Shown here piece after piece: positions 13,300 through 21,035 of a stretch of DNA of 31,169 nt (the stretch's first letter is position 1; each line of letters opens with the position of its first letter). The notes under the pieces were generated by a model. That model was given only the letters and a program-made list of their open reading frames with translations, was not told where the DNA came from and did no database searches. A program made the position numbers and the translations under genes. This DNA comes from an uncultured Lachnospiraceae bacterium (GTDB taxonomy: Bacteria; Bacillota; Clostridia; Lachnospirales; Lachnospiraceae), in NCBI GenBank assembly GCA_910585075.1, contig CAJUED010000046.1:1-31169 (forward strand). Direction: 5' to 3'.

Positions 13300-14976
13300 A
13301 TGTATCAGAATAATAAAATATGGATTGGAAAATCAGGCCATGAGAAAATATATATTTATCCTAAGATGGCAAACCGCCATGGGATGATTGCGGGGGCAAC
13401 CGGAACCGGGAAAACGGTGACGTTAAAGGTGCTGGCGGAGTCTTTCAGCGATTGCGGCGTGCCTGTTTTTCTGGCCGATGTAAAGGGCGATTTGGCAGGG
13501 ATGTGTCAAACGGGAAAGGAAAATGAAAGCCTTAAGAAGCGGATAGACGCTATGGGGTTGATGGAGGAAGGATTTTCTCTCCGTTCTTACCCGGCGGTTT
13601 ATTGGGATATTTACGGTGAAAAGGGCCTTCCCCTGCGAACAACTATCTCTGAGATGGGGCCCCTTTTGCTTGGGAGAATTTTAGAGCTCAATGAGATACA
13701 GTCGGATATTCTGACTATTATTTTTAAAATAGCGGATGAGGAACAGCTTTTATTACTGGATACCAAAGACCTGCGTTCCATGATACAGTATGTGAGCGAA
13801 AATGCGAAAGAGTATGGTGCAAAATACGGTAACCTTCCAAAGCAGAGTTTGGGCGCAATTATGCGGGCGGTGGCGGCTTTGGAAGCGGAAGGCGGGGAGA
13901 AATTTTTCGGGGAACCGGCCCTTGAGATTACGGACTGGATGTGCACGGACTGTAATGGGAAGGGAATGATACAAGTATTGGATTGCCAGAAACTGATAAA
14001 TAGTCCCACCATGTACTCTACTTTTATGCTCTGGATGATGTCGGAGCTTTTTGAGAGCCTGCCTGAGGTGGGGGACAGGGAGAAGCCGAAAATGGTATTT
14101 TTCTTTGATGAGGCCCATCTTCTGTTTGACAGCGCACCGAAGACCTTGCTGATGAAAATTGAGCAGGTGGTTAAACTGATTCGCTCTAAAGGCGTTGGAA
14201 TTTACTTTATCACCCAAAGCCCTAAAGACATTCCGGACGGTGTGCTGGCACAGCTGGGCAATAAGGTACAGCATGCCCTTCATGCCTATACGCCTGCGGA
14301 GCTGAAGGCCGTCCGGGCAGCAGCAGCCTCTTTCAGGGCAAATCCGGAGTTTGATACCTATGAGGCGCTGACCCAGCTTGGAATTGGCGAGGCGCTTGTG
14401 TCCGTAACGGATGAGGACGGTGTGCCTACGGTTGTAAAGAGATGTCATATCCTGCCGCCTCAAAGTCAAATGGGCCCGCTGGAGGATACGGTCAGGGACG
14501 GGGAGATAAAGGGGAGTCTCCTTTATGGCAAATATGCCCGTATGATTGACCGGGAATCCGCCTACGAAATTCTGGAAAAACGGGTGCTGGCAGAGGAAGA
14601 TGAGGAGAAAAAGGCCGCCGAGGAAGCGGCTATGGAGAAGCAAAGACAGAAAGAAGAAGCAGCCGCGGAGAAACAGAGGCTTAAGGAAGAAGCGGCCGTA
14701 GAAAAACAGCGGGAGAGGGAAGCGGCTGCGGCAGAAAAAAAGAGACAGAGAGAGGAAGAAGCCGCCAGAAAGGCGCAGGAGAGAGAAGTCGCTGCGAAAA
14801 GTAAACAAATGAAAAAGGTAGTGGAACGGGCGGCAAGCACCGCCGCCGGCACGATGGGCAGGGAACTCGGAAACAGTGTTGGCAAGTCTCTTGGCGGCAG
14901 CTTTGGGAAAAAGGTTGGCGGCAATGTGGGCGCTTCTCTGGGACGGGGGATATTGAGTACGCTGTTTAAATTTTAG
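13300..14976 (+). CDS. HerA-like ATPase of the DUF853/YjgR family
   Basis: Predicted cytoplasmic HerA/FtsK-superfamily ATPase; in this family the DNA-translocase role is assumed rather than proven. With ATG 13300 (GGGAGGAG upstream) it has 558 residues. Walker A is AGATGTGKTVT (residues 32-39 for the GxxxxGKT core), followed by VPVFLADVKGDLAGM. Walker B is KMVFFFDEAHLLF near residue 270, then GVGIYFITQSPKDIPDGVL, the sensor motif typical of DUF853. CTDCNGKG is a short Cys pair. The last 130 residues are a highly charged coiled coil of Glu/Lys/Arg/Ala repeats ending in a Gly-rich tail (MGRELGNSVGKSLGGSFG). The open frame extends upstream through array B, but the ribosome site fixes the start at 13300. 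Confidence 0.85.
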   Translation: MYQNNKIWIGKSGHEKIYIYPKMANRHGMIAGATGTGKTVTLKVLAESFSDCGVPVFLADVKGDLAGMCQTGKENESLKKRIDAMGLMEEGFSLRSYPAVYWDIYGEKGLPLRTTISEMGPLLLGRILELNEIQSDILTIIFKIADEEQLLLLDTKDLRSMIQYVSENAKEYGAKYGNLPKQSLGAIMRAVAALEAEGGEKFFGEPALEITDWMCTDCNGKGMIQVLDCQKLINSPTMYSTFMLWMMSELFESLPEVGDREKPKMVFFFDEAHLLFDSAPKTLLMKIEQVVKLIRSKGVGIYFITQSPKDIPDGVLAQLGNKVQHALHAYTPAELKAVRAAAASFRANPEFDTYEALTQLGIGEALVSVTDEDGVPTVVKRCHILPPQSQMGPLEDTVRDGEIKGSLLYGKYARMIDRESAYEILEKRVLAEEDEEKKAAEEAAMEKQRQKEEAAAEKQRLKEEAAVEKQREREAAAAEKKRQREEEAARKAQEREVAAKSKQMKKVVERAASTAAGTMGRELGNSVGKSLGGSFGKKVGGNVGASLGRGILSTLFKF

Positions 14977-15122
14977 GCGGGAATATGGTGGAAAATAGCA
15001 CCGGATGTTAAAATTTGATGAAATAACAGCAAAGAAAGTTTGCCCCGCTACTGTGAAACTGAAGGAGCGGGGTATAATTCAGTTTAGAAATATATTATAA
15101 ATATGGAAGGGAAAATTAGTAG

Positions 15123-16667
15123 ATGAGAAAAAAGAAGATAATCGGAGAGTGGAGTATTACCGTATTACTGATAGGTGTTATCCTACTGTTGGCGGTACCA
15201 TTATTACTCGGAGCAGGATATACATATCCGGCGGCAGATGATTTTTTCTTTGAGAACGCCTCGACGGAATGGGCTAATATGTATGGAGCTGTGCGAGGAC
15301 GCCTGTCAGCGGCGTGGAATTATTACATGACATGGGAAGGAAGATATATATCAAATCTGTTGCTTTTTACCATTTTACCATTCACCCGTTTTGGGTTAAA
15401 CGGATTCCGTATTACTATGGTAATGCACTCCCTTTTTTTTGTAGTCTCGTTATTTTTTATGGTAAATGGAATTATAAATTTCTCGCAACCATCGGAAGAT
15501 GCGAATAATAGGCATAGCAAGCGAAATAAAAAACTGTATCTTTATGCAGTGCTGCTGTTTGCCGCACTGGGACTGCCGGGGACATGTCTGGGTAGAGAAA
15601 TATTTTATTGGTATACGGCAACTGTCGGATATTTAGTCGGTATCAACAGCCTGTTTTTCTCCATAGGGTGTTTTTTTCTGGCGAACTGCCGTGGGAAAAA
15701 TAGGGGGTACTATATTTGTTCCGTCTTATTTGCATTTATTGCAGCGGGAAGCTCTCCACAGGTGGCCTCTTTTGTTTGTTCATGGCATCTGATAGCATTA
15801 CTGTATGTGATTTTGTCTGCAGAGTGCGGCCGCAAACAGCTTCATTTTTGGAATATCTGTCCGTTTCTTGTGTCTTTTTATGGAGCAGTCATCAATGCAG
15901 CATCACCCGGCAGTTTGAGAAGAAGCCGGCTCACCATGGAGGAAGGCATTAATTATAGGGTGATGGACGCAGTAAAAGACACCTTTATCTGTCAAAAGGA
16001 TGAGCTTGGACAAATTCTGCGTGATCCGATTTTTATTGCGCTGGTGGTAACCTCGTTTCTGATTTGCATTTGTTTTGAAGTGAGGGGGGATAAAAAAGAA
16101 AGACCTGTCGCTGGGATTGGTGTACTTTTTATGGCTTGTGCTGTATTAGTCAGTCAGTTTTTGTGTATTTTCCCGGTTGTTTTGGGATATCATGGTAAAG
16201 GGCTTTATAATGAGAGGACGAAATATATCGCTGAATTTGAAATACGATTTTCCCTTATATTTGCCATCATTTATGTGGCATGCTATGTCTCTCAAATGCT
16301 GTTGAAAAAAGGAAAGTGCAATAGAACTTCGTGGCTGGCAGGTACATTGTGCGGTGTTTTTATATGCACGGTGGGGGTTATGTTCCTAAACAAAGATATG
16401 GAAGGTGCCGGGGGGTATTCGTTTGAACTGATTCGGGAGTTCTCATGCGGAACCGTTCAGGAAGTTTTTTCTATGCGCAAGGAGGTATTGGATGCGCTAG
16501 AGGCTGCCGAGGATGGGACGGATGTTTATTTGCAAATGCCTCCGTTGCCGTTCACACGGGTGACCTATTCACAGGGGATAACGACTGACCCGGGAGAGCT
16601 GGTCAATCAGTCCGTTGCGTCCATATTTCATTTAAACACGGTAGTGGTTGAATACGGTATCCAATAA
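15123..16667 (+). CDS. Polytopic membrane protein, DUF6056/GT-C-like
   Basis: A 514-residue integral membrane protein with about ten hydrophobic helices, for example ITVLLIGVILLLAVPLLLG at residues 12-30. The first outside loop holds YTYPAADDFFFENAS, an Asp-Asp pair after helix 1, like the catalytic acidic residues of GT-C glycosyltransferases. This fits the DUF6056 group, which may transfer sugars to envelope polymers using lipid-linked donors. GGAAGGG precedes the ATG. It stands alone between the ATPase and the nucleotidyltransferase. A hairpin CCCCGCT / AGCGGGG lies upstream at about 15041-15072. The family call is moderate and the substrate unknown. Confidence 0.7.
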   Translation: MRKKKIIGEWSITVLLIGVILLLAVPLLLGAGYTYPAADDFFFENASTEWANMYGAVRGRLSAAWNYYMTWEGRYISNLLLFTILPFTRFGLNGFRITMVMHSLFFVVSLFFMVNGIINFSQPSEDANNRHSKRNKKLYLYAVLLFAALGLPGTCLGREIFYWYTATVGYLVGINSLFFSIGCFFLANCRGKNRGYYICSVLFAFIAAGSSPQVASFVCSWHLIALLYVILSAECGRKQLHFWNICPFLVSFYGAVINAASPGSLRRSRLTMEEGINYRVMDAVKDTFICQKDELGQILRDPIFIALVVTSFLICICFEVRGDKKERPVAGIGVLFMACAVLVSQFLCIFPVVLGYHGKGLYNERTKYIAEFEIRFSLIFAIIYVACYVSQMLLKKGKCNRTSWLAGTLCGVFICTVGVMFLNKDMEGAGGYSFELIREFSCGTVQEVFSMRKEVLDALEAAEDGTDVYLQMPPLPFTRVTYSQGITTDPGELVNQSVASIFHLNTVVVEYGIQ

Positions 16668-16801
16668 TAGGTTTTATTTTGAGCAGTTTTTAATTGCGTA
16701 GAACTTGGGGTTAGGATAAAATAATTTTAAGATGGATTCTGGGAATTCTGAGTTCAGGTGAGAAATAGATTATGGAATGACGGCAAGGAAAGTGATTGAA
16801 T

Positions 16802-17095
16802 ATGCGATATACTATTAGTGAAATAAGGGATAAAACGGCTCCTGTTGCCAAGGCATACGGAATTGAGAGAATGAGTTTGTTTGGATCGTATGCTAGAGGC
16901 GAGGCAAAAAATGATAGTGATGTTGATTTGTATATTGAACGCGGAAAATTGAAAAGTCTACTACAGTATTTTGCATTTATTGATGAGCTGGAAAATGTCT
17001 TGAATTGTCATGTTGATGTGGTGACAACAGGGATTGAAGACAAACAGTTTCTCTCGGCGATCATGCAGGAAGGGGTGCTTTTGTATGAAAAGTGA
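16802..17095 (+). CDS. MNT-type minimal nucleotidyltransferase (antitoxin-like)
   Basis: A 97-residue nucleotidyltransferase-fold protein. The signature GSYARGEAKNDSDVDLYIE contains the GSX10DXD motif (Gly-Ser, then Asp-x-Asp). In MNT/HEPN toxin-antitoxin pairs, the MNT protein neutralises the HEPN RNase, in known cases by adding AMP to it. ATG 16802 fits AAGGAA about 11 nt upstream and matches family N-termini; a TTG six bases earlier is possible. The next frame begins at 17085, overlapping the stop, which is how the HEPN partner normally starts, but it ends after 18 codons. The pair therefore looks broken. Confidence 0.85.
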   Translation: MRYTISEIRDKTAPVAKAYGIERMSLFGSYARGEAKNDSDVDLYIERGKLKSLLQYFAFIDELENVLNCHVDVVTTGIEDKQFLSAIMQEGVLLYEK

Positions 17096-17141
17096 GGATA
17101 TTCCGGCGTTAAAGAAAAGCTTGGAAGAATTGTGCCCTTGA
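17085..17141 (+). pseudogene. Truncated start of the MNT partner gene
   Basis: An ATG overlapping the last codons of the MNT gene opens an 18-codon frame (MKSEDIPALKKSLEELCP) that stops 28 bp before the duplicated spoIIID promoter. HEPN partners are normally 100-150 residues and overlap the MNT gene in this way. I infer a remnant cut by the event that put the spoIIID fragment here. The few residues left cannot confirm the family. Confidence 0.45.
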
Positions 17142-17169
17142 CTGAGAATGAACTTTGAAGTAACAAATC

Positions 17170-17337
17170 GTCATAACTCCTCAGAACACTTCATACAATG
17201 TAAAAAGTGTTCTGAGGGGTTACCTTTTGAAAGATTATATTGAAGAACGTGCAATCCGGATTGCCAACTATATTATTGAAAATAACGCGACAGTGAGGCA
17301 GACAGCAAAGCAGTTTGGAATCAGTAAGAGTACGGTA
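17170..17337 (+). repeat. Duplicated 5' part of spoIIID, left copy
   Basis: 168 bp matching 20557-20725 with five substitutions and one single-base gap. It covers the sigma-E-type promoter, the inverted repeat and the first 37 codons of spoIIID. Three of the four differences within the coding part are synonymous, so the copy probably comes from a selected gene rather than from decay in place. With the right copy it brackets the defence-like cassette. Confidence 0.9.
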
Positions 17338-17358
17338 TATACGGTTGTAACAAAATAG
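17227..17358 (+). pseudogene. Truncated spoIIID, 43 codons
   Basis: TTG 17227 opens a frame identical to SpoIIID for 37 codons apart from Gln-to-Arg, covering the helix-turn-helix ATVRQTAKQFGISKSTV. It then diverges into YTVVTK and stops at 17358. The C-terminal basic region of SpoIIID is missing. It keeps the promoter and ribosome site of spoIIID and ends before its own terminator (17448-17493), so a 43-residue HTH peptide could be made in the mother cell. Otherwise it is simply a remnant. Confidence 0.75.
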
Positions 17359-17447
17359 AGAGGTTTTGTGGAGGATAAAATAGAGTAAGCAGAGAGCGCT
17401 ATAAGAATATATTATTGAGTGCAGTACATATTATATGGATATAGAGT

Positions 17448-17493
17448 AAGGACAGCCATAAATCCAGGTGGATAGATTGATGGCTGTCCTTTT
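17448..17493 (+). terminator. Terminator after truncated spoIIID
   Basis: AAGGACAGCCAT (17448-17459) and ATGGCTGTCCTT (17480-17491) form a 12-bp perfect stem, followed by TTTT. It separates transcription from the duplicated spoIIID promoter from the defence-like genes downstream. Confidence 0.8.
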
Positions 17494-17599
17494 AAGTGTA
17501 TTACTCACCTCAATAAAGCGTCAGAGTTGCAGGATTAGTAAAAGAGTTTCTTTAAAATAAAATTATATGATAAAATATGAGAAAAAATCTCACATAATA

Positions 17600-17628
17600 T
17601 TTACAAAACACAAATTATCATATAATAT
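17600..17628 (+). promoter_or_regulatory. Promoter of the defence-like cassette
   Basis: TTTACA (17600-17605) lies 15 bp before TATAAT (17621-17626) or 17 bp before the overlapping TAATAT. The -10 region is within a 9-bp inverted repeat, ATATGATAA (about 17564) with TTATCATAT, a possible operator. The ATG at 17652 has GGAGG upstream. Confidence 0.5.
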
Positions 17629-17651
17629 AAATACAAGGCGGAGGTAGGAAT

Positions 17652-18878
17652 ATGTTATGTCAGTTTACTGTAAAAAACTATAAAAGTATACGAGATGAGG
17701 CGACATTCGATATGCAGGCTGCGGCTATATCAGAACACAATGACAAGGTAATTGTGGGTGCCGATGGGGAACTGTTTTTGCCGGTTTCTGCAATTTATGG
17801 TCCAAATGGTGGTGGAAAATCCAACGTGTTGGAAGCAATGCACACTTTAGATTCTAAGGTATTGCGTCCTCTCTGTGCAACCTGTGATAAAAGTGACTGC
17901 GACTACAAAGCGAAAAAAATTCCGGTGGAGCCTTTTGCATTTTCAGTAGAAAATAGAAAATCTCCAACAGAATTTGAATTATTTTTCCGTACAGAGGCAG
18001 CAGAGTATCGTTATATTCTTCATGTTCAGGAGGAAATCATTATCTATGAGAGCCTTGACAGGGTAAAAATGGATACAGGAAGACGCTCTGCACTGTTTGT
18101 ACGTGATGGAAAAGGAATAGAGTTAAAAGGAACCTTTGGAAAGTTTAAAATTAGCGAGGACTTGTCTGAAACATTGCCGTTATTGTCGTATCTTGGCATT
18201 ACTTACAAAAAGAATGAGATTGTGAATGATGTGTTGGATTGGTTCGAGGATTCCATTGATTTCCTGAATTATGGTAATCCATATCAGGAACTTAGAACAG
18301 CAATAGCAAGATCTGAAGAAGTCAGAACTTTAGTATTGAAAATGTTTCGGGAAATGGACTTAGATATAGAGGATTTTCGCATTGAAGAGAAGGATGAAGA
18401 CCATATAGAGGTATATACAAAGCATATTGTAGAGGGATATAGTACAGAGCTGGCGTTGTCTGAGGAATCCAGTGGAACCAGAAAGCTGTTTGGGTTGTTG
18501 CCTTATATTGCGAAAAGCCTTGTATATGGGACGACATTAGTCATAGATGAATTGGATGCTAAGATTCATCCACTTTTATTACAGCATGTTATAGAAATGT
18601 TTACAGATATGACTATTAATCGGCATGGTGCGCAGTTGATTTTTACCTCGCATGACTTGTCAACGATGAATAACCATGTATTTCGGAGAGATGAGATATG
18701 GTTTGTGGCAAAGGGGAAAAATCAAAATTCTAAGCTGTATTCTTTGGTGGAGTTTAAGGATGAAAATGGAGTATCTATAAGGAAAGACGCAAAATTTGAT
18801 AAACAATATCTGGAGGGCAAATATGGTGCGGATCCCTATCTGCAAAGAATTATAGATTGGGGGAAAGCGAATGCCTAA
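17652..18878 (+). CDS. OLD/RloA-like AAA ATPase (AbiLi-like)
   Basis: A 408-residue ABC/SMC-type ATPase of the AAA_15/AAA_21 group, as used by many phage-defence systems. Seen in order: FTVKNYKSIRDEATFDM at the start, Walker A YGPNGGGKSN (Gly50 to Ser57), signature LSEESSGTRKLF, Walker B TTLVIDELDAKIHPLL, and the TSHDLS switch. A Cys cluster (Cys75, Cys78, Cys83 in CATCDKSDC) follows the first helix and might bind metal. There is no Toprim domain, unlike full-length OLD proteins; the next gene encodes one, with an 8-bp overlap. ATPase plus RloB is the arrangement of the lactococcal AbiL abortive-infection system. The ATPase would be a sensor or regulator of the nuclease partner. Confidence 0.8.
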   Translation: MLCQFTVKNYKSIRDEATFDMQAAAISEHNDKVIVGADGELFLPVSAIYGPNGGGKSNVLEAMHTLDSKVLRPLCATCDKSDCDYKAKKIPVEPFAFSVENRKSPTEFELFFRTEAAEYRYILHVQEEIIIYESLDRVKMDTGRRSALFVRDGKGIELKGTFGKFKISEDLSETLPLLSYLGITYKKNEIVNDVLDWFEDSIDFLNYGNPYQELRTAIARSEEVRTLVLKMFREMDLDIEDFRIEEKDEDHIEVYTKHIVEGYSTELALSEESSGTRKLFGLLPYIAKSLVYGTTLVIDELDAKIHPLLLQHVIEMFTDMTINRHGAQLIFTSHDLSTMNNHVFRRDEIWFVAKGKNQNSKLYSLVEFKDENGVSIRKDAKFDKQYLEGKYGADPYLQRIIDWGKANA

Positions 18879-19584
18879 GGGAGTCAAGGGGTATAAGGAA
18901 GGTAAAAATGACTGGAAGAAGAAACGTCTGCAAGCACATTTGGAGATGAAGAAGTATCGGTACTATATTTTTTGCGAAGGCGAACAAACGGAACCAAAAT
19001 ATTTTGCAGGGTTTAAGCGATTGATAGAAGATAATCCGATTTATAAGGATATGGTATTGATTGAAATTGAACCCTGTGGCGCAGAAACAATGCGCGTGAT
19101 CGGGCGGGCAGAAGAATATGTTAAACGCAATAAAATTACAAGAGGGCAGATATGGTGCGTTTATGATAAAGACAGCTTTCCGGAAAAAGACTTTAATGGA
19201 GTATCGGAGCGAACCGAAAAATTAAGTGGTGAAAACCCAGAAGTTCAATATCATGCTGCTTGGAGTAATGAGTGTATTGAGTTTTGGTTTCTGTTGCATT
19301 TTGCATATTATATTTCAAACAATCATCGAACGGATTACGTTAGATTCCTGAATGTTAAATTTGCGGAACTGAAAATCGGAAAGTATCAAAAAAATATGGA
19401 TAATATTTTTGGTGTCCTTTTGGAGTATGGGAATCCCAAATTGGCGATTCGATATGCGAAGCGGATTGTGGACGAGCATATGGGAAAAATGCCGACAGAG
19501 ATTGCACCGGGGACGAAGGTGTATGAGTTGGTGGAGGAATTGGCGAAGTATTTGCCAGAGGAGATCAAAGAAAGGTTTTCATAG
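18871..19584 (+). CDS. RloB-family protein, Toprim-like nuclease candidate (AbiLii-like)
   Basis: A 237-residue RloB-type protein and probable effector. After a basic N-terminus comes YYIFCEGEQTEPKYF (Glu36, Glu38 and Glu41), then IWCVYDKDSF with Asp99 and Asp101, together the Glu...DxD layout of Toprim nucleases. The RloB hallmark WSNECIEFWFLLHF follows near residues 131-144. The ATG overlaps the end of the ATPase gene, which implies translational coupling and a physical complex. Together the two genes look like an OLD-type nuclease split into two chains. That it cleaves nucleic acid is inferred from the fold family. Confidence 0.8.
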   Translation: MPKGVKGYKEGKNDWKKKRLQAHLEMKKYRYYIFCEGEQTEPKYFAGFKRLIEDNPIYKDMVLIEIEPCGAETMRVIGRAEEYVKRNKITRGQIWCVYDKDSFPEKDFNGVSERTEKLSGENPEVQYHAAWSNECIEFWFLLHFAYYISNNHRTDYVRFLNVKFAELKIGKYQKNMDNIFGVLLEYGNPKLAIRYAKRIVDEHMGKMPTEIAPGTKVYELVEELAKYLPEEIKERFS

Positions 19585-19651
19585 AAAGCTATTTTTATGG
19601 TTATTGAAGATGTTTCTAGGCAGAAAATGAAATATATAGGAGGGAAAGATT

Positions 19652-20509
19652 GTGTTAGAAAATTCACCCCAAATTCCAGGGGAAGCATTTACAGCGGCAG
19701 GACATGTTGTCGAGAAAGTGATTGATAAGATATCAAATGCGGTAGGATGGAGTATAACCCCAAAAGGAAGCAAAGTATATCAGATTGAAGCTGAAGAATA
19801 TCTTATTGAAAAGATAAAGGAAAACCCTGATATGCCAGAATTAGCGAAAGCTGCATGTATAAGCAAAGTGAGAAAAATAATTAAGGAATATCAGTGTCAG
19901 AATAATATCTATATGATGGCGTTAAGATTTTTGGATAATACAGCAGACCCGGATAGTGTTGATGATGATTGGTTGATATATTTTTTTGATCATGCTAAAA
20001 ATATTAGCAAGGAAGAAATGGCAATAATTTGGAGCCGGATTCTTGCAAAGGAAATGAATGTGCCAAATCATATACCAAAGTCATTGATTTATATCTTATC
20101 TATAATAGATTATGAAGATGCTGTTTCGTTTAGAAAACTAGCGAATATTTCACTGCAAATTGGTGAACTGTATTATCCGGTTGTTTTTATGGGAATGCCG
20201 GAGGTATATGAACAAAATGAATTTAGTACAGAGGATATTATTCGTTTGCAAAGTATAAATTTAATACAGTATGAAGATGGTCCATATCATATTGAACTGG
20301 ATGAAGGAGATAATATTATATTTTTTGATAACAATATAAATATAGGAGATGTACGAAAGATATGTGTTGGCAGTGTAGTATTAAGTAAAGCAGGACAAGC
20401 CCTAATGTCTGTTATTACAGATAGAAGAAAGTTAGATGGATTTGAAGAATTTTTAAAAGAGATTATAGTAAAAGAAAATGGCGGTGTTTTTGATAATTTA
20501 TTTGAATAA
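19652..20509 (+). CDS. Third cassette gene, DUF2806-like
   Basis: A 285-residue soluble protein starting at GTG 19652 with AGGAGGG nine nt upstream. The N-terminus has SPQIPGEAFTAAGHVVEKVIDKI, a short amphipathic region. The centre has EEMAIIWSRILAKEMNVP, similar to the W-x-x-I/L-L-A-x-E motif of DUF2806/TIGR03899-type and Abi-alpha-like proteins. No catalytic motif is visible. It lies 67 bp after the RloB gene with no terminator between, in the same strand and cassette, and is more AT-rich than its neighbours. It may be an accessory subunit of the defence system or an independent gene; its family is only moderately certain. Confidence 0.6.
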   Translation: MLENSPQIPGEAFTAAGHVVEKVIDKISNAVGWSITPKGSKVYQIEAEEYLIEKIKENPDMPELAKAACISKVRKIIKEYQCQNNIYMMALRFLDNTADPDSVDDDWLIYFFDHAKNISKEEMAIIWSRILAKEMNVPNHIPKSLIYILSIIDYEDAVSFRKLANISLQIGELYYPVVFMGMPEVYEQNEFSTEDIIRLQSINLIQYEDGPYHIELDEGDNIIFFDNNINIGDVRKICVGSVVLSKAGQALMSVITDRRKLDGFEEFLKEIIVKENGGVFDNLFE

Positions 20510-20556
20510 AATTGTTTAGAGGGTAATTGAATTGCAATTATGTTTGTATTTATATA

Positions 20557-20610
20557 GTCATAACCCCTCAGAACACTTCATACAATGTAAAAAAGTGTTC
20601 TGAGGGGTTA
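20557..20610 (+). promoter_or_regulatory. Sigma-E-type spoIIID promoter within an 18-bp inverted repeat
   Basis: TCATAAC (20558-20564), a 14-bp spacer and CATACAAT (20579-20586) match the sigma-E consensus of mother-cell genes. TAACCCCTCAGAACACTT (20561-20578) and AAGTGTTCTGAGGGGTTA (20593-20610) are perfect 18-bp arms; the -10 box lies in the 14-nt loop. The right arm contains the GAGGGG ribosome site of spoIIID. RNA started from this promoter has only the right arm. Confidence 0.7.
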
Positions 20611-20614
20611 CCTT

Positions 20615-20872
20615 TTGAAAGATTATATTGAAGAACGCGCAATCCAGATTGCCAACTATATTATTGAAAATAACGCGACAGTGAGGCAGACAGCAAAGCA
20701 GTTTGGGATCAGTAAAAGTACGGTACATAAGGACGTGACAGAGCGCCTTATGCAGATTAATCCCACACTGGCAAAGGAAACAAGAAAGGTATTGGATGTA
20801 AATAAGCAGGAGCGGCATATCAGGGGAGGAATGGCTACAAGGGAGAAGTATCAGCATATGCATAAGGATTGA
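20615..20872 (+). CDS. spoIIID: Sporulation transcription factor SpoIIID
   Basis: An 85-residue DNA-binding regulator made in the mother cell under sigma-E. It activates or represses many sporulation genes before sigma-K takes over. The sequence is the whole family: IEERAIQIANYIIENNATVRQTAKQFGISKSTVHKDVTERL (helix-turn-helix), then NPTLAKETRKVLDVNKQERHIRGG and a C-terminal basic MATREKYQ segment. It starts at TTG 20615, eight bases after GAGGGG; the next in-frame ATG would remove the HTH. The 5' third is duplicated at 17170-17337. A terminator follows at 20907. This gene shows that the host makes spores. Confidence 0.95.
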   Translation: MKDYIEERAIQIANYIIENNATVRQTAKQFGISKSTVHKDVTERLMQINPTLAKETRKVLDVNKQERHIRGGMATREKYQHMHKD

Positions 20873-20906
20873 AAATACGGAAAATGGTACAGCCGAAATT
20901 ATAAGC

Positions 20907-20939
20907 AGAGCAGTTTTGTTGCATAAGCTGCTCTTTTTT
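20907..20939 (+). terminator. Terminator of spoIIID
   Basis: AGAGCAG (20907-20913) and CTGCTCT (20928-20934) form the stem, followed by six T. It differs from the terminator after the truncated copy. Confidence 0.8.
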
Positions 20940-21007
20940 ACTGCATGTGAGTAGAAAAGGGATGCGCAGGAAGTCAGCTGTTATTTGCAAATATTATAAA
21001 AGGGTAA

Positions 21008-21035
21008 TTGATGAATTTGTAATTCGTGCTATAAT
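21008..21035 (+). promoter_or_regulatory. Promoter of the MATE transporter gene
   Basis: TTGATG (21008-21013), a 16-bp spacer and TATAAT (21030-21035). It leaves a leader of about 200 nt with small hairpins (TTGCCA...TGGCA, GGTAT...ATACC) and a duplicated RBS-like module, so post-initiation control is possible. I cannot assign it to a known riboswitch class. Confidence 0.55.

Noticed and set aside
13753..14808. 351-codon minus-strand frame within the DUF853-type gene
   Set aside because: Shadow of the coding strand: low-complexity Phe/Leu-rich translation opposite the Glu/Lys coiled coil, no ribosome site.
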